From an uncultured Sphingomonadales bacterium (GTDB taxonomy: Bacteria; Pseudomonadota; Alphaproteobacteria; Sphingomonadales; Sphingomonadaceae), in assembly GCA_903958285.1 (NCBI GenBank), contig CAJBSR010000469.1, forward strand, positions 1 through 14,442: 14,442 nt of DNA, given 5' to 3'. The notes under the pieces were generated by a model. It had not been told where the DNA came from, made no database searches, and worked only from the letters and a program-made list of their open reading frames with translations. The position numbers were made by a program, and so were the translations under genes. Shown here piece by piece: positions 1 to 13,323 of the stretch (its first letter is position 1; every line of letters begins with the position of its first letter).

Positions 1-29
1 AAGAATGGGCGCGAGGCCCGGATGCGTGT
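1..29. repeat. 29-bp direct repeat, left copy
   Basis: This segment is identical to bases 340-368, an offset of 339 bp. It begins at the first base of the window, so it may extend further left. The match ends at base 30 (c here, t at 369). The two copies bracket the small membrane-protein gene at 47-304. Read on the minus strand, both copies encode THPGLAPIL in one frame. No transposase or terminal inverted repeat accompanies them. A target duplication, a recombination scar, or a contig end lying in a repeat are all possible. Confidence 0.9.
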
Positions 30-46
30 CTAGGTCAATCTCCGCC

Positions 47-304
47 TCAGCGAATAGATCCACGGCGGACCAAATTGACAACGGCCAGAAGAATTACGGC
101 CCCTGCCAATGAAACGAGGAAGGTCGTCACGGTGAGCGGCGCATTGTTGATGTCGCCCCGTGATAGGATCATGCCACCGATAAAGGCACCCACAATCCCG
201 ACAAGAATGTTGGCGATTATGCCCTGATTGCCATCTGTCTGCATGATCAAACTGGCGAGCCATCCAATGACGCCGCCGACGATTAGCCACATGATCAGTC
301 CCAT
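47..304 (-). CDS. GlsB/YeaQ/YmgE family small membrane protein
   Basis: This is an 85-residue, glycine-rich, very hydrophobic protein with three predicted membrane helices at about residues 4-22, 28-47 and 57-80. Short polar links separate them, and a basic tail (RRGSIR) ends the protein. Length and pattern (GGVIGWLASLIM, then NILVGIVGAFIGGMIL) fit the GlsB/YeaQ/YmgE family, also called transglycosylase-associated proteins. These inner-membrane proteins are linked to general stress, and their molecular role is unknown. The ATG start is supported by a good ribosome binding site, AGGAGAG on the minus strand at 310-316, 5 nt upstream. The gene lies downstream of malQ on the same strand, but I see no functional link to glycogen. 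It is bracketed by 29-bp direct repeats, so it may be a recent arrival. Confidence 0.88.
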   Translation of the reverse strand: MGLIMWLIVGGVIGWLASLIMQTDGNQGIIANILVGIVGAFIGGMILSRGDINNAPLTVTTFLVSLAGAVILLAVVNLVRRGSIR

Positions 305-417
305 GATTTCTCTCCTGCTGGCCAGGCAATGATCTGGTCAAGAATGGGCGCGAGGCCCGGATGCGTGTTGAACCATTCAGGGCCGCCCTCTGTTCCAACG
401 GGGCGCGGGCGAACCAT
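295..417 (-). other. Short uncharacterised reading frame after malQ
   Basis: This is a possible 40-codon frame starting at ATG 417, 15 nt beyond the malQ amber stop and in the same frame as malQ. It ends at a TGA that overlaps the first 10 bases of the small membrane-protein gene. The middle reads GPEWFNTHPGLAPILDQI, which looks protein-like in composition, with mostly G or C at third codon positions. I do not recognise it, and no clear ribosome binding site precedes it. The part from THP to APIL is the direct repeat, which stays open in the same frame at the left edge of the window. It may be a remnant of an interrupted gene, a small gene coupled to malQ, or chance. Confidence 0.25.
340..368. 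repeat. 29-bp direct repeat, right copy
   Basis: This is an exact copy of bases 1-29. It lies between the ribosome binding site of the small membrane-protein gene and the 3' end of malQ. It falls inside a short minus-strand reading frame (295-417), where it encodes the THPGLAPIL part. Recombination between the copies would remove or duplicate a 339-bp unit carrying the membrane-protein gene. Confidence 0.9.
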
Positions 418-432
418 CGGGACGCGGGCCGC

Positions 433-2412
433 CTAATCTCTCGGCCCGTTGTCGCTGCCCACAATATCCAGACGCCGCTGCACGTCCGGCGCGGCAAGCA
501 GCCTGTCTAGCGGGGCATCCAACCGTCTTTGCCAATTGGGATGTCCTGTCGTCGTGCCCGGCAAATTGGGTTGTTCAACCTCCCCAAGCAGATCTTCAAT
601 CGGTATGATCGCGAGCCCAGCGGGCGTTTTGGCGATATGGGCGATGGCGGCATCGACAACCGGACCCGTCTCCTCAGGGTCCGGTCGATCCCCCTCCCCA
701 ATGGTCGACCAGAGCAGGCCGCGGTCCCAAGCCCGGATATCTTCGGCCTGCGGACGTGTCATGCCCTCGGGCAGGCGCCCCAGCTGCGCGGCCCAATCCA
801 GATCCCGGCCCGACCACCAACCGGCCACCGTCTGCGTGTCATGGGTGCCCGTCATCGCGACGGCATTGGCGGGATAATCCTGCGCACCGATAAAGCCATG
901 GTCCTGCGCCCTCTCAAACCAGAGCACACGCATACCCAGCATATGGCGCTCTGAAATGGCCTGCGTGAACCCATGCGGGCTCGTGCCGAGGTCTTCCGCA
1001 ATCACAAGACAATTGGCGCGGTGCGCCTCGAGCGTGGCCAGCCGGACCAGATCCTCAAACGGGAATTCCAGATAGGCCCCGTCCGCTGAGGTGCCGCCAT
1101 CGGGGATGACCCACAGCCGCGCCAGCCCAAAGGCATGGTCGATGCGCAATCCGCCGGACGCCCGCATCGCGGAGCGGACCATCGCGATCCAAGGGGCGTA
1201 ACCTGTGGCGCGCAACCCTTCTGGTGAGAAGCTGGTGATCGACCAATTTTGCCCCTGCGGCCCCAGCGGATCAGGCGGCGCCCCAATGGTGAGGCCGCGC
1301 AGCATGGCATCAGGCATGGCCCATGTGTCGCTGCCCCCCGGCGTCACACCGACGGCCAAATCCCCGATGAGGCCGATCGACATACCGCCTGCCTTTGCGC
1401 GCGCCTGTGCGGCCTCCAAGCCTCGCGCTGCGAGCCATTGGAGGAACAGGTGGAAGTCCACTTCCTCGGCCTGATCCTGCGCAAAGCGGGCGACCTCCGG
1501 CGATTGCGGGTCGCGATAGGCGGCGGGCCAGTCCTGCCATCCCTTGGCCCCTGTCGGCCGGAACTGCCGGTCAAGCGCATCAAAGGTGGCATGACGACGG
1601 AGCGCTGCGCCCTCCGCCGCCGTCTCTTGCGCAATGCGCGCGCGCCAAGACGCGTCCAACGCGTCGAACACCGCCCGCAACTGCGTGAGCCTTTGCGGAA
1701 GCGCAGTCGGCCAGTCGATCAACGGCGGGCCATCTTCCCTTCCCAGAGGCGGCAGGCCCACCAAAGCGGGATCCCCCATAGCGGTGTTCAGGAACAATCG
1801 GCTCGACGGGGAATAGGGGCTGAAATCTTCACCCATGCCCGGGAACAATGCGTGGACCGGGTTGATCGCAACTGCGCTAGCGCCAGCGCGGGCAAGCTCG
1901 GCGACTGCATCGGCAAGGCCCCCAAAGTGCCCGAAAGTGCTCGGCTCTGGCCCACGCAAGGACGGGATTTGAAGCGACGTCCCCCAAGGTCGCCGCCCCA
2001 TCGGTCGCGGACAATGCAGCGGCGCGATGGCCAGCCGCAGCGTCTGGCCTTTCGCCTCCAGATCATAATAGCCGGGGTGCATGAGTGGCGGCAGCACGGC
2101 GCCGGAGATTTGCAACCCGAACGTCCGGCCATCCTCTCCAGTCAGCGCAACGCGCCCATCGGGCAGGTCCAGCGGGACTGCCCGCCCGACATCGGCCACG
2201 ATCAGTGGCGGCAAACCCGCATAGCCCGCGCGGACATCCTTTAAGCTGGCGGAGAGTTTTCGGGCAGAGCCCACCTCATGCCCAAGCGCTGTCAGGATCG
2301 CGCCCAGCGCCTCATCTGCGACCGTCTGCGTCAGGCCATCCACATCCCGCCAAGTCCGGCTGATGCCGACAGCAGCGGCAAGATCATGCAAAGAGGAGGC
2401 CTGATGAACCAT
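433..2412 (-). CDS. malQ: 4-alpha-glucanotransferase (amylomaltase, GH77)
   Basis: MalQ (EC 2.4.1.25) is a cytosolic enzyme that transfers alpha-1,4-glucan segments between malto-oligosaccharides. Here it probably recycles the short chains released by GlgX. From ATG 2412 the protein has 659 residues, within the family range. An N-terminal region beginning LHDLAAAVGI precedes the GH77 barrel. The catalytic motifs are all present: LRIDHAFGLARLW (nucleophile Asp about 425), VIAEDLGT (acid/base Glu about 473) and GTHDTQTVAGWW (Asp about 525). SPYSPSSRLFLN and a C-terminal LPGTTTGHPNWQRRL also match the family. The start is uncertain. TTG 2451 and ATG 2427 are in frame upstream, and none of the three has a strong ribosome binding site. 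ATG 2412 gives the N-terminus closest to relatives as I recall them. The gene is divergent from the glg operon. Confidence 0.95.
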   Translation of the reverse strand: MVHQASSLHDLAAAVGISRTWRDVDGLTQTVADEALGAILTALGHEVGSARKLSASLKDVRAGYAGLPPLIVADVGRAVPLDLPDGRVALTGEDGRTFGLQISGAVLPPLMHPGYYDLEAKGQTLRLAIAPLHCPRPMGRRPWGTSLQIPSLRGPEPSTFGHFGGLADAVAELARAGASAVAINPVHALFPGMGEDFSPYSPSSRLFLNTAMGDPALVGLPPLGREDGPPLIDWPTALPQRLTQLRAVFDALDASWRARIAQETAAEGAALRRHATFDALDRQFRPTGAKGWQDWPAAYRDPQSPEVARFAQDQAEEVDFHLFLQWLAARGLEAAQARAKAGGMSIGLIGDLAVGVTPGGSDTWAMPDAMLRGLTIGAPPDPLGPQGQNWSITSFSPEGLRATGYAPWIAMVRSAMRASGGLRIDHAFGLARLWVIPDGGTSADGAYLEFPFEDLVRLATLEAHRANCLVIAEDLGTSPHGFTQAISERHMLGMRVLWFERAQDHGFIGAQDYPANAVAMTGTHDTQTVAGWWSGRDLDWAAQLGRLPEGMTRPQAEDIRAWDRGLLWSTIGEGDRPDPEETGPVVDAAIAHIAKTPAGLAIIPIEDLLGEVEQPNLPGTTTGHPNWQRRLDAPLDRLLAAPDVQRRLDIVGSDNGPRD

Positions 2413-2486
2413 GGATTTGGCCAGCATCTGCGGTTGCGAAGGGCTTGGCAAGCGTCATGAATTCGTGTGCGCCCTGGATTACGTTG

Positions 2487-2514
2487 TTGCCATCTCCGGT
2501 CTGCGCGTCATAAC
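2487..2514 (+). promoter_or_regulatory. Candidate sigma-70 promoter for the glg operon
   Basis: In the divergent malQ-glgP gap, TTGCCA (2487-2492) and CATAAC (2509-2514) are separated by 16 bp and point toward glgP. Transcription would start near 2521, giving a leader of about 80 nt. A small inverted repeat, CGGTC (2497-2501) and GACCG (2516-2520), surrounds the -10 box and could be an operator, but the arms are only 5 bp. This is a match by eye to a loose consensus. No convincing malQ promoter was found on the other strand. Confidence 0.35.
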
Positions 2515-2587
2515 CGACCGAAGGAGAGATGGCTGAAACGCATTGAAATGGCGGCGGAAGAGTGACCGTCGGCCAGCGTCATTCGAT

Positions 2588-2593
2588 GGGGAG
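2588..2593 (+). promoter_or_regulatory. Ribosome binding site of glgP
   Basis: GGGGAG lies 8 nt before the GTG at 2602 but only 2 nt before the in-frame GTG at 2596. The spacing therefore favours 2602 as the start of glgP. An ATG overlapping this element at 2586 is in a different frame. Confidence 0.6.
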
Positions 2594-2601
2594 CAGTGAT
2601 C

Positions 2602-5016
2602 GTGACAGCCGAGATAAAATCCAAAACCGCTGAATTGGAAGCGCGCATCGTTGATGTGCTACGCCACCGCGTGGGCAAGAATGAACTGGCCGCCAAAGAG
2701 CATGACTGGTTCACCGCTGCTGTTCTGGCGCTGCGCGATGAGATCATCGACATCTGGATGGAATCGACCACGCGGACATATGCGTCGCAGGGCAAGCGGG
2801 TCTATTATCTCAGCCTAGAATTTCTCATCGGCCGCCTGCTGCGCGATGCCCTGTCCAACCTTGGCCTGACGAGGGAGATGGAACAGGCGCTGCGCGACCA
2901 TGGTCTGGATCTGGCCAATCTCGAAGAACTGGAGCCTGATGCCGCGCTTGGCAATGGCGGGCTTGGGCGGCTCGCTGCCTGCTTCATGGAAAGCCTCGCG
3001 AGCCTCGACATACCGGCTTATGGCTATGGCATCCGCTATGTGAACGGCATGTTCCGCCAGCGCATCAAGGATGGCTGGCAGGTCGAGCTTCCCGAGACAT
3101 GGCTGGCCCATGGCAACCCCTGGGAATTCGAACGCCGCGAAAGCGCCTATCGCATCGGCTTTGGCGGAGAGGTCGTCAGCGATGATGATCGCGCGCAATG
3201 GATACCGGCTGAACATGTCGTAGCGACCGCCGTCGATACACCGGTCGTTGGCTGGCGCGGGAAGCGCGTCAACACGCTGCGGCTGTGGACCGCCACCGCG
3301 CTTGACCCGCTGCAGCTCGATGCCTTCAATGCGGGCGACCATATCGGGGCGCTCGCCAATCAGGTGCGCGCCGATGCGCTGGTGCGCGTGCTTTATCCCG
3401 CCGACTCAAGCCCGGCAGGCCAAGAGCTGCGGCTGCGGCAGGAGTATTTCTTCACCGCCGCTTCCATTCAGGACATCATCCGGCGCCACGTCCAATATCA
3501 GGGCGACGTCCGCACTTTGCCGGACCATGCGGCGATCCAGCTGAACGACACGCACCCGGCGGTAGCGGTCGCAGAAATCATGCGCCTGCTCGTTGATGAT
3601 CATGGGTTGGAATTTGGCGAGGCGCTGGAGGTCACGCGCAAGACGGTGGGCTATACCAACCACACGCTCCTGCCCGAAGCGCTGGAAAGCTGGCCGCTGC
3701 CATTGTTTGAACGGCTGCTGCCCCGCCACATGCAGATCATCTATGCAATCAACAGCCGCGTGCTGCGAGAAGCCCGCCGCAACGGTCTGGATGATGCAGC
3801 CATCGCGTCCATCTCGCTCATCGATGAAGGTGGCGACCGGCGCGTGCGCATGGCGAACCTTGCCTTTGTCGGAGCCCATAGCGTCAACGGCGTGGCCGCG
3901 CTCCACACCGATCTCATGAAGACCACGGTCTTTTCAGACCTGCACAAACTCTACCCCAATAAGATCAACAACAAGACCAATGGCGTCACCCCGCGCCGCT
4001 GGTTGCAGCAGTGCAATCCGGACCTCACCAGCCTGTTGCGCGATGCGATTGGGGAAGGCTTCCTTGACGACACCAACAGACTGGAAGACTTGAACGCGCT
4101 GGCCGGCGATGCCGCACTTGGGGAGCGGATCGCCTTAGTGAAGCGCGCTAACAAGGTCGCGCTGGCCTCCCATCTGCGTGACCTAACCGGCATCCGGCTC
4201 GACCCGGACGCGCTGTTCGACGTCCAGATCAAACGCATCCATGAATATAAGCGCCAGTTGCTCAACCTCATTGAGACGGTCGCGCTTTACGACCAGATCC
4301 GCAGCCATCCGGAAAAGGACTGGGTGCCGCGCGTCAAGATTTTCGGCGGCAAGGCGGCCGCGAGCTATCACAACGCAAAGCTCATCATCAAACTGGCGAA
4401 TGACATTGCGCGGCGCGTTAACTCTGACCCCACTGTCGGCGGGCTGCTCAAGGTCGTGTTCGTCCCCAATTACAATGTGAGCTTGGCCGAACGGATCATT
4501 CCGGCCGCTGATCTCTCCGAACAGATTTCGACCGCCGGCATGGAAGCGTCTGGCACAGGCAATATGAAATTTGCACTCAACGGCGCGCTCACCATCGGGA
4601 CGCTCGACGGCGCCAACATCGAAATTAAAGATCGGGTCGGTGATGAGAACATCATCATCTTCGGCCTCACTGCCGATGAAGTCGCAGAGAAACGCGCCAA
4701 TGGTTATAACCCACGTGAGATCATCGAAGCGTCGCGCGAACTGAATCAGGCGATCGATGCCATTGCATCAGGCGTGTTCTCCCCCGATGATCCGCACCGT
4801 TATGCCGGGCTGATGGGCGGGCTTTACGATAGCGACTGGTTCATGCTGGCCGCGGACTTTGACGGCTATGCCGCCGCACAACGCGATGTTGACCGGCGCT
4901 GGACAGATCCCGCCGGATGGCGCACCTCTGCTATCAAGAACATTGCCAATGTCGGCTGGTTTTCATCCGACCGGACAATTGGTGAATATGCGCGCGACAT
5001 TTGGAAGGTGCTGTGA
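2602..5016 (+). CDS. glgP: Glycogen phosphorylase (GT35)
   Basis: GlgP (EC 2.4.1.1) is a PLP-dependent cytosolic enzyme that removes glucose-1-phosphate from the non-reducing ends of glycogen until a few residues before a branch. From GTG 2602 it has 804 residues, close to the usual bacterial length of about 815. Family blocks run in order: VYYLSLEFLIGR near residue 70, NGGLGRLAACFMESLASL, AIQLNDTHPAV, YTNHTLLPEALESWP, VQIKRIHEYKRQLLN and VFVPNYNVSLAERIIPAADL. The PLP-lysine block ASGTGNMKFALNGALTIGT has its Lys at about residue 656. No key residue appears to be missing. The start is set by ribosome binding site spacing; GTG 2596 would add two residues. This is the first gene of the operon, and its stop overlaps the glgB start. 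GlgP and maltodextrin phosphorylase are hard to separate by sequence; the operon favours GlgP. Confidence 0.97.
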   Translation: MTAEIKSKTAELEARIVDVLRHRVGKNELAAKEHDWFTAAVLALRDEIIDIWMESTTRTYASQGKRVYYLSLEFLIGRLLRDALSNLGLTREMEQALRDHGLDLANLEELEPDAALGNGGLGRLAACFMESLASLDIPAYGYGIRYVNGMFRQRIKDGWQVELPETWLAHGNPWEFERRESAYRIGFGGEVVSDDDRAQWIPAEHVVATAVDTPVVGWRGKRVNTLRLWTATALDPLQLDAFNAGDHIGALANQVRADALVRVLYPADSSPAGQELRLRQEYFFTAASIQDIIRRHVQYQGDVRTLPDHAAIQLNDTHPAVAVAEIMRLLVDDHGLEFGEALEVTRKTVGYTNHTLLPEALESWPLPLFERLLPRHMQIIYAINSRVLREARRNGLDDAAIASISLIDEGGDRRVRMANLAFVGAHSVNGVAALHTDLMKTTVFSDLHKLYPNKINNKTNGVTPRRWLQQCNPDLTSLLRDAIGEGFLDDTNRLEDLNALAGDAALGERIALVKRANKVALASHLRDLTGIRLDPDALFDVQIKRIHEYKRQLLNLIETVALYDQIRSHPEKDWVPRVKIFGGKAAASYHNAKLIIKLANDIARRVNSDPTVGGLLKVVFVPNYNVSLAERIIPAADLSEQISTAGMEASGTGNMKFALNGALTIGTLDGANIEIKDRVGDENIIIFGLTADEVAEKRANGYNPREIIEASRELNQAIDAIASGVFSPDDPHRYAGLMGGLYDSDWFMLAADFDGYAAAQRDVDRRWTDPAGWRTSAIKNIANVGWFSSDRTIGEYARDIWKVL
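5003..5008 (+). promoter_or_regulatory. Ribosome binding site of glgB inside the glgP end
   Basis: GGAAGG lies within the last codons of glgP, 4 nt before the GTG at 5013. It supports that start over the in-frame TTG at 5001, which has no such element upstream. The spacing is short, so reinitiation by ribosomes finishing glgP probably contributes. Confidence 0.5.
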
Positions 5017-7178
5017 ACCCAACGGGAGAGGCCATTTCCGCACTGTTGAACGGAACCCACGCCGATCCCTTTTCGTTATTGGGGGTGCATGAGGGGCCGG
5101 ACGGCAGCTTTGCGCGCGCTATCTTGCCCGGTGCGGATGAAGTCAGCGCCTTCACCTTGCGCGGGACGTCGCTTGGCCGTCTGAATCGTGTCGATGACAC
5201 GCCGATGTTTGAAGGCAAGATCCGCGGCAAGCCGAAACCTGTCAAATATCGCTGCCGCGCCAACCGGCATGAATGGTGGGTGACGGACCCCTATAGCTTT
5301 GGCCCTGTGCTCGGGCCGGTCGATGATTTCCTTATCAATCAAGGCACCCACCTGCGGCTGTTTGATAAGATGGGCGCGCATCTCATCCAGCATGAGGGCG
5401 CGGACGGCATCCACTTCGCCGTGTGGGCACCCAATGCGCAGCGCGTTGCTCTGGTCGGGGACTTTAATGACTGGGATGCGCGCCGCCACCCAATGCGCCG
5501 CCGCAATGATGTGGGCGTGTGGGAAATCTTCATCCCCGATATTGGCCTTGGTCGCGCGTATAAATTCCACATCGTGGCCGCCGACGGCACTGTTCTGCCG
5601 CTCAAGGCCGATCCTTTTGCCTTTGCCGCTGAACTGCGGCCCAAGACAGCCTCGCTCACGGCGCGGACCGGAAAAACCGATTGGGGTGATGCGGCGCACC
5701 GCGCGCATTGGGCGCAGATCGATCCGCGCCGCGTGCCGGTGTCGATTTACGAAGTCCATCCCGGCTCCTGGCAGCGCGATGCCAACGACTGGTTCTTGCC
5801 CTGGGATGAGATGGCCGAACGGCTCATCCCTTACGCGGTCGACATGGGCTTTACCCATATCGAGTTCATGCCGGTGTCCGAACATCCCTATGACCCGTCC
5901 TGGGGCTATCAGACGACGGGCCTTTATGCCCCGTCCGCCCGCTTTGGCGATCCGGCAGGCTTTGCGCGTTTCGTGGATGGCGCACACCAGGCGGGCCTGT
6001 CCGTCCTGATTGATTGGGTGCCCGCCCACTTCCCGACCGACGAACATGGCCTTTCCCATTTCGATGGCACGGCGCTCTATGAGCATGAAGACCCCAAGCT
6101 TGGTTTCCACCCCGATTGGAATACCGCCATCTACAATTTCGGGCGGCGCGAGGTCGCGTCCTTCCTCGTCAACAACGCCTTGTTCTGGGCCGAGCACTAT
6201 CATGTCGACGGGCTGCGCGTGGATGCCGTCGCTTCGATGCTCTACCGAGATTACAGCCGTGAGGCAGGTGAATGGATCCCCAATAGCGAAGGCGGGCGCG
6301 AGAATTGGGAAGCGGCCGAATTCCTCCGCGCGATGAACCGCGCGCTTTATGCCGCCGCCCCCGGGATCATGACAGTGGCGGAAGAAAGCACGGCCTGGCC
6401 GGGCGTCACTTTGCCCGCGCATGAGGGCGAAGCGCGGACCAATTTGGGCTTTGGCTTCAAATGGAACATGGGCTTCATGCACGACACGCTGAAGTATATG
6501 GCGCGCGATCCGGTGCACCGGATGCACCATCATGATGAGATTACCTTCGGCCTGATGTACGCGTTCACCGAAAACTTTGTTCTGCCGCTGAGCCATGATG
6601 AGGTTGTCCACGGCAAGGGCAGTCTGCTCAACAAAATGAGCGGAGACGACTGGCAGAAATTTGCCAATCTGCGCGCCTATTACGGCTTGATGTGGGGCTA
6701 TCCGGGTAAGAAACTGCTCTTCATGGGGCAGGAGTTTGCCCAGCGCCGCGAATGGAGCGAGGACCGCGCACTCGACTGGGATCTGCTTGAGGCGCCGGCG
6801 CATGAAGGCATCCGCGCACTCATGCGTGATCTCAACCATGCCTATGCCGCGCACCCCGCCCTCCATGCCCGCGATTGCGAGGCGGACGGGTTTGAATGGC
6901 TCGTCGTCAATGACGCCGCTGCCTCCGTCTTTGCATGGCTGCGCAAAGCGCCAGGCGTACCGCCCGTGGCCATCGTGGCCAATATGACGCCGCTGCCACA
7001 CGGCCATTATCGCCTGCCACTGCCGCATGACGGGCTGTGGCGTGAGATCATTAACACCGATGCCGCCGTCTATGGCGGGACGGGTCAGGGCAATATGGGT
7101 ACGGTCGAAGCGCGGGAAGGCGGGGCGCATGTCATCCTGCCGCCGCTGGCCACGATCATGCTGGAATTTGTTGGATAA
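5013..7178 (+). CDS. glgB: 1,4-alpha-glucan branching enzyme (GH13_9)
   Basis: GlgB (EC 2.4.1.18) cuts alpha-1,4 chains and rejoins the piece as an alpha-1,6 branch. From GTG 5013 it has 721 residues, like the 728 of E. coli. It has an N1 domain (about 5-100) and a CBM48 domain (about 130-195, with [20 protein letters not shown]). The GH13 barrel holds [57 protein letters not shown] (nucleophile Asp about 404), [12 protein letters not shown] (acid Glu about 457) and [16 protein letters not shown] (Asp about 529). An all-beta C-terminal domain follows. The full-length N1 domain places it with long-form bacterial enzymes. The start forms a GTGA overlap with the glgP stop, which implies translational coupling. 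The stop is 22 nt before glgC. Confidence 0.98.
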   Translation: MNPTGEAISALLNGTHADPFSLLGVHEGPDGSFARAILPGADEVSAFTLRGTSLGRLNRVDDTPMFEGKIRGKPKPVKYRCRANRHEWWVTDPYSFGPVLGPVDDFLINQGTHLRLFDKMGAHLIQHEGADGIHFAVWAPNAQRVALVGDFNDWDARRHPMRRRNDVGVWEIFIPDIGLGRAYKFHIVAADGTVLPLKADPFAFAAELRPKTASLTARTGKTDWGDAAHRAHWAQIDPRRVPVSIYEVHPGSWQRDANDWFLPWDEMAERLIPYAVDMGFTHIEFMPVSEHPYDPSWGYQTTGLYAPSARFGDPAGFARFVDGAHQAGLSVLIDWVPAHFPTDEHGLSHFDGTALYEHEDPKLGFHPDWNTAIYNFGRREVASFLVNNALFWAEHYHVDGLRVDAVASMLYRDYSREAGEWIPNSEGGRENWEAAEFLRAMNRALYAAAPGIMTVAEESTAWPGVTLPAHEGEARTNLGFGFKWNMGFMHDTLKYMARDPVHRMHHHDEITFGLMYAFTENFVLPLSHDEVVHGKGSLLNKMSGDDWQKFANLRAYYGLMWGYPGKKLLFMGQEFAQRREWSEDRALDWDLLEAPAHEGIRALMRDLNHAYAAHPALHARDCEADGFEWLVVNDAAASVFAWLRKAPGVPPVAIVANMTPLPHGHYRLPLPHDGLWREIINTDAAVYGGTGQGNMGTVEAREGGAHVILPPLATIMLEFVG

Positions 7179-7187
7179 AAGCGGGGT

Positions 7188-7194
7188 GGGAGAG
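7188..7194 (+). promoter_or_regulatory. Ribosome binding site of glgC
   Basis: GGGAGAG lies 6 nt before ATG 7201, in the only operon junction with a gap instead of an overlap. It fixes the glgC start at ATG 7201. An in-frame GTG at 7186 and farther upstream starts inside glgB would not use it. This gives the key regulatory enzyme an independent initiation site. Confidence 0.75.
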
Positions 7195-7200
7195 CGCGTA

Positions 7201-8459
7201 ATGGATGTAAAAAGACAGTCACCTCTGGCGCGTGATGCCATGGCCTATGTGCTCGCCGGTGGCCGCGGCAGCCGCCTAATGGAACTGACCGACCGGCGCG
7301 CAAAGCCTGCCGTCTATTTCGGCGGAATGAGCCGCATCGTTGATTTTGCCCTTTCAAACGCGATCAATTCCGGCATCCGTCGCATCGGTGTCGCCACGCA
7401 GTACAAAGCGCATTCGCTGATCCGCCACATGCAGCGCGCCTGGAACTTCATGCGCCCCGAGCGGAACGAAAGCTTCGACATCCTGCCCGCGTCGCAGCGC
7501 ATTGATGAGATGCACTGGTATGAAGGCACCGCCGACGCCGTCTTCCAGAACATCGACATCATCGAAAGCTACGCGCCCAAATATATGGTCGTCCTTGCGG
7601 GCGACCACATCTACAAAATGGATTATGAATTGATGTTGCAGCAGCACGTCAATTCCGGCGCGGACGTGACGGTCGGCTGCATGGTTGTGCCCCGCAAGGA
7701 AGCCAGCGGCTTCGGCGTGATGGCGGTCGACGACAACAGCGTCATCACCGACTTTGTGGAAAAGCCGAAGGACCCGCCTGCCATGCCGGGCAACCCGTCC
7801 ATGTCGCTCGCCTCCATGGGCATCTACGTTTTCGAAACGCAATTCCTGTTCGAGGAACTCCGCCGCGATGCCGAGACGCCGGACTCGAACCGCGATTTCG
7901 GTGGCGACATCATTCCGTACATCGTCAAGCACGGCAAAGCCGTCGCCCATAAATTCACCGACAGCTGCATCCGTGCCGCCGAGGAGATTGAGGAGTATTG
8001 GCGCGATGTCGGCACGCTCGACGCTTATTTTGAGGCCAATCTGGACCTCACCGACGTTGTCCCCAAACTCAACATGTATGACCGCGACTGGCGCATCTGG
8101 ACCGATCAGGTCGTCGCCGCCCCCGCCAAATTCGTCCATGATGAAGAAGGACGGCGGGGCCATGCCATTTCGTCGCTGATCAGTCAGGACTGCATCGTCT
8201 CCGGCGCGATGGCGCATCGCAGCCTGTTGTTCACCGGCGTCAAAATGGGGTCTTTCTCCAGCGTGAGCGAAGGCGTGATCCTGCCTTATTCCAACATTGG
8301 CAGGGGGGCGCGCCTCTCCCGCGTGATCATTGATTCCGGTGTGCGCATTCCCGAAAACCTTGTCGTCGGTGAAGACCCGATCTTGGATGCCAAGCGGTTC
8401 CGCCGGACCGAGGGCGGCGTGTGCCTCATCACCAAACCGATGATTGATAAGCTGATCGC

Positions 8460-8463
<4 letters not shown>
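7201..8463 (+). CDS. glgC: Glucose-1-phosphate adenylyltransferase
   Basis: GlgC (EC 2.7.7.27, ADP-glucose pyrophosphorylase) makes ADP-glucose from ATP and glucose-1-P. It is the committed and normally allosterically controlled step of glycogen synthesis. The 420 residues match the family length. Visible motifs are [11 protein letters not shown] (nucleotide loop, 16-26), [14 protein letters not shown] (29-42), [58 protein letters not shown] and [19 protein letters not shown] left-handed beta-helix C-terminal domain ends in [20 protein letters not shown]. The overall pattern is closest to the Agrobacterium enzyme, which fructose-6-P and pyruvate activate; similar control here is an inference. 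Positions 27 and 43 are Met where I recall Lys in E. coli and Agrobacterium. The start has a strong ribosome binding site. The stop overlaps glgA as ATGA. Confidence 0.98.

Positions 8464-13319
<4,856 letters not shown>

Positions 13320-13323
<4 letters not shown>

Noticed and set aside
369..432. A possible rho-independent terminator after malQ
   Set aside because: There are GC-rich self-complementary bits such as GGGCGGCCC, but no stable stem followed by a T-run in the transcribed direction.
30..497. A 155-codon minus-strand frame spanning the small membrane-protein gene and the malQ end
   Set aside because: It is Arg-rich, out of frame with both genes, and shows no recognisable domain.
1249..2244. 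A 331-codon open frame on the plus strand opposite malQ
   Set aside because: It is Arg-rich and domain-free, and lies opposite a clear GH77 gene.
7027..7200. An upstream extension of glgC into the 3' end of glgB
   Set aside because: The added residues overlap the conserved end of GlgB in another frame and resemble nothing in GlgC. ATG 7201 has a strong ribosome binding site and gives the normal family length.
5076..7241. A 721-codon open frame on the minus strand opposite glgB
   Set aside because: It is fully antisense to a gene with a complete catalytic motif set. Its translation is low-complexity, rich in His, Arg, Gly and Ile, and resembles no family. Long antisense frames are common in high-GC codon usage.
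7354..8217. A 287-codon open frame on the minus strand opposite glgC
   Set aside because: It is antisense to intact glgC, and its Val/Asp/His-rich composition fits the complement of GC-biased codons.
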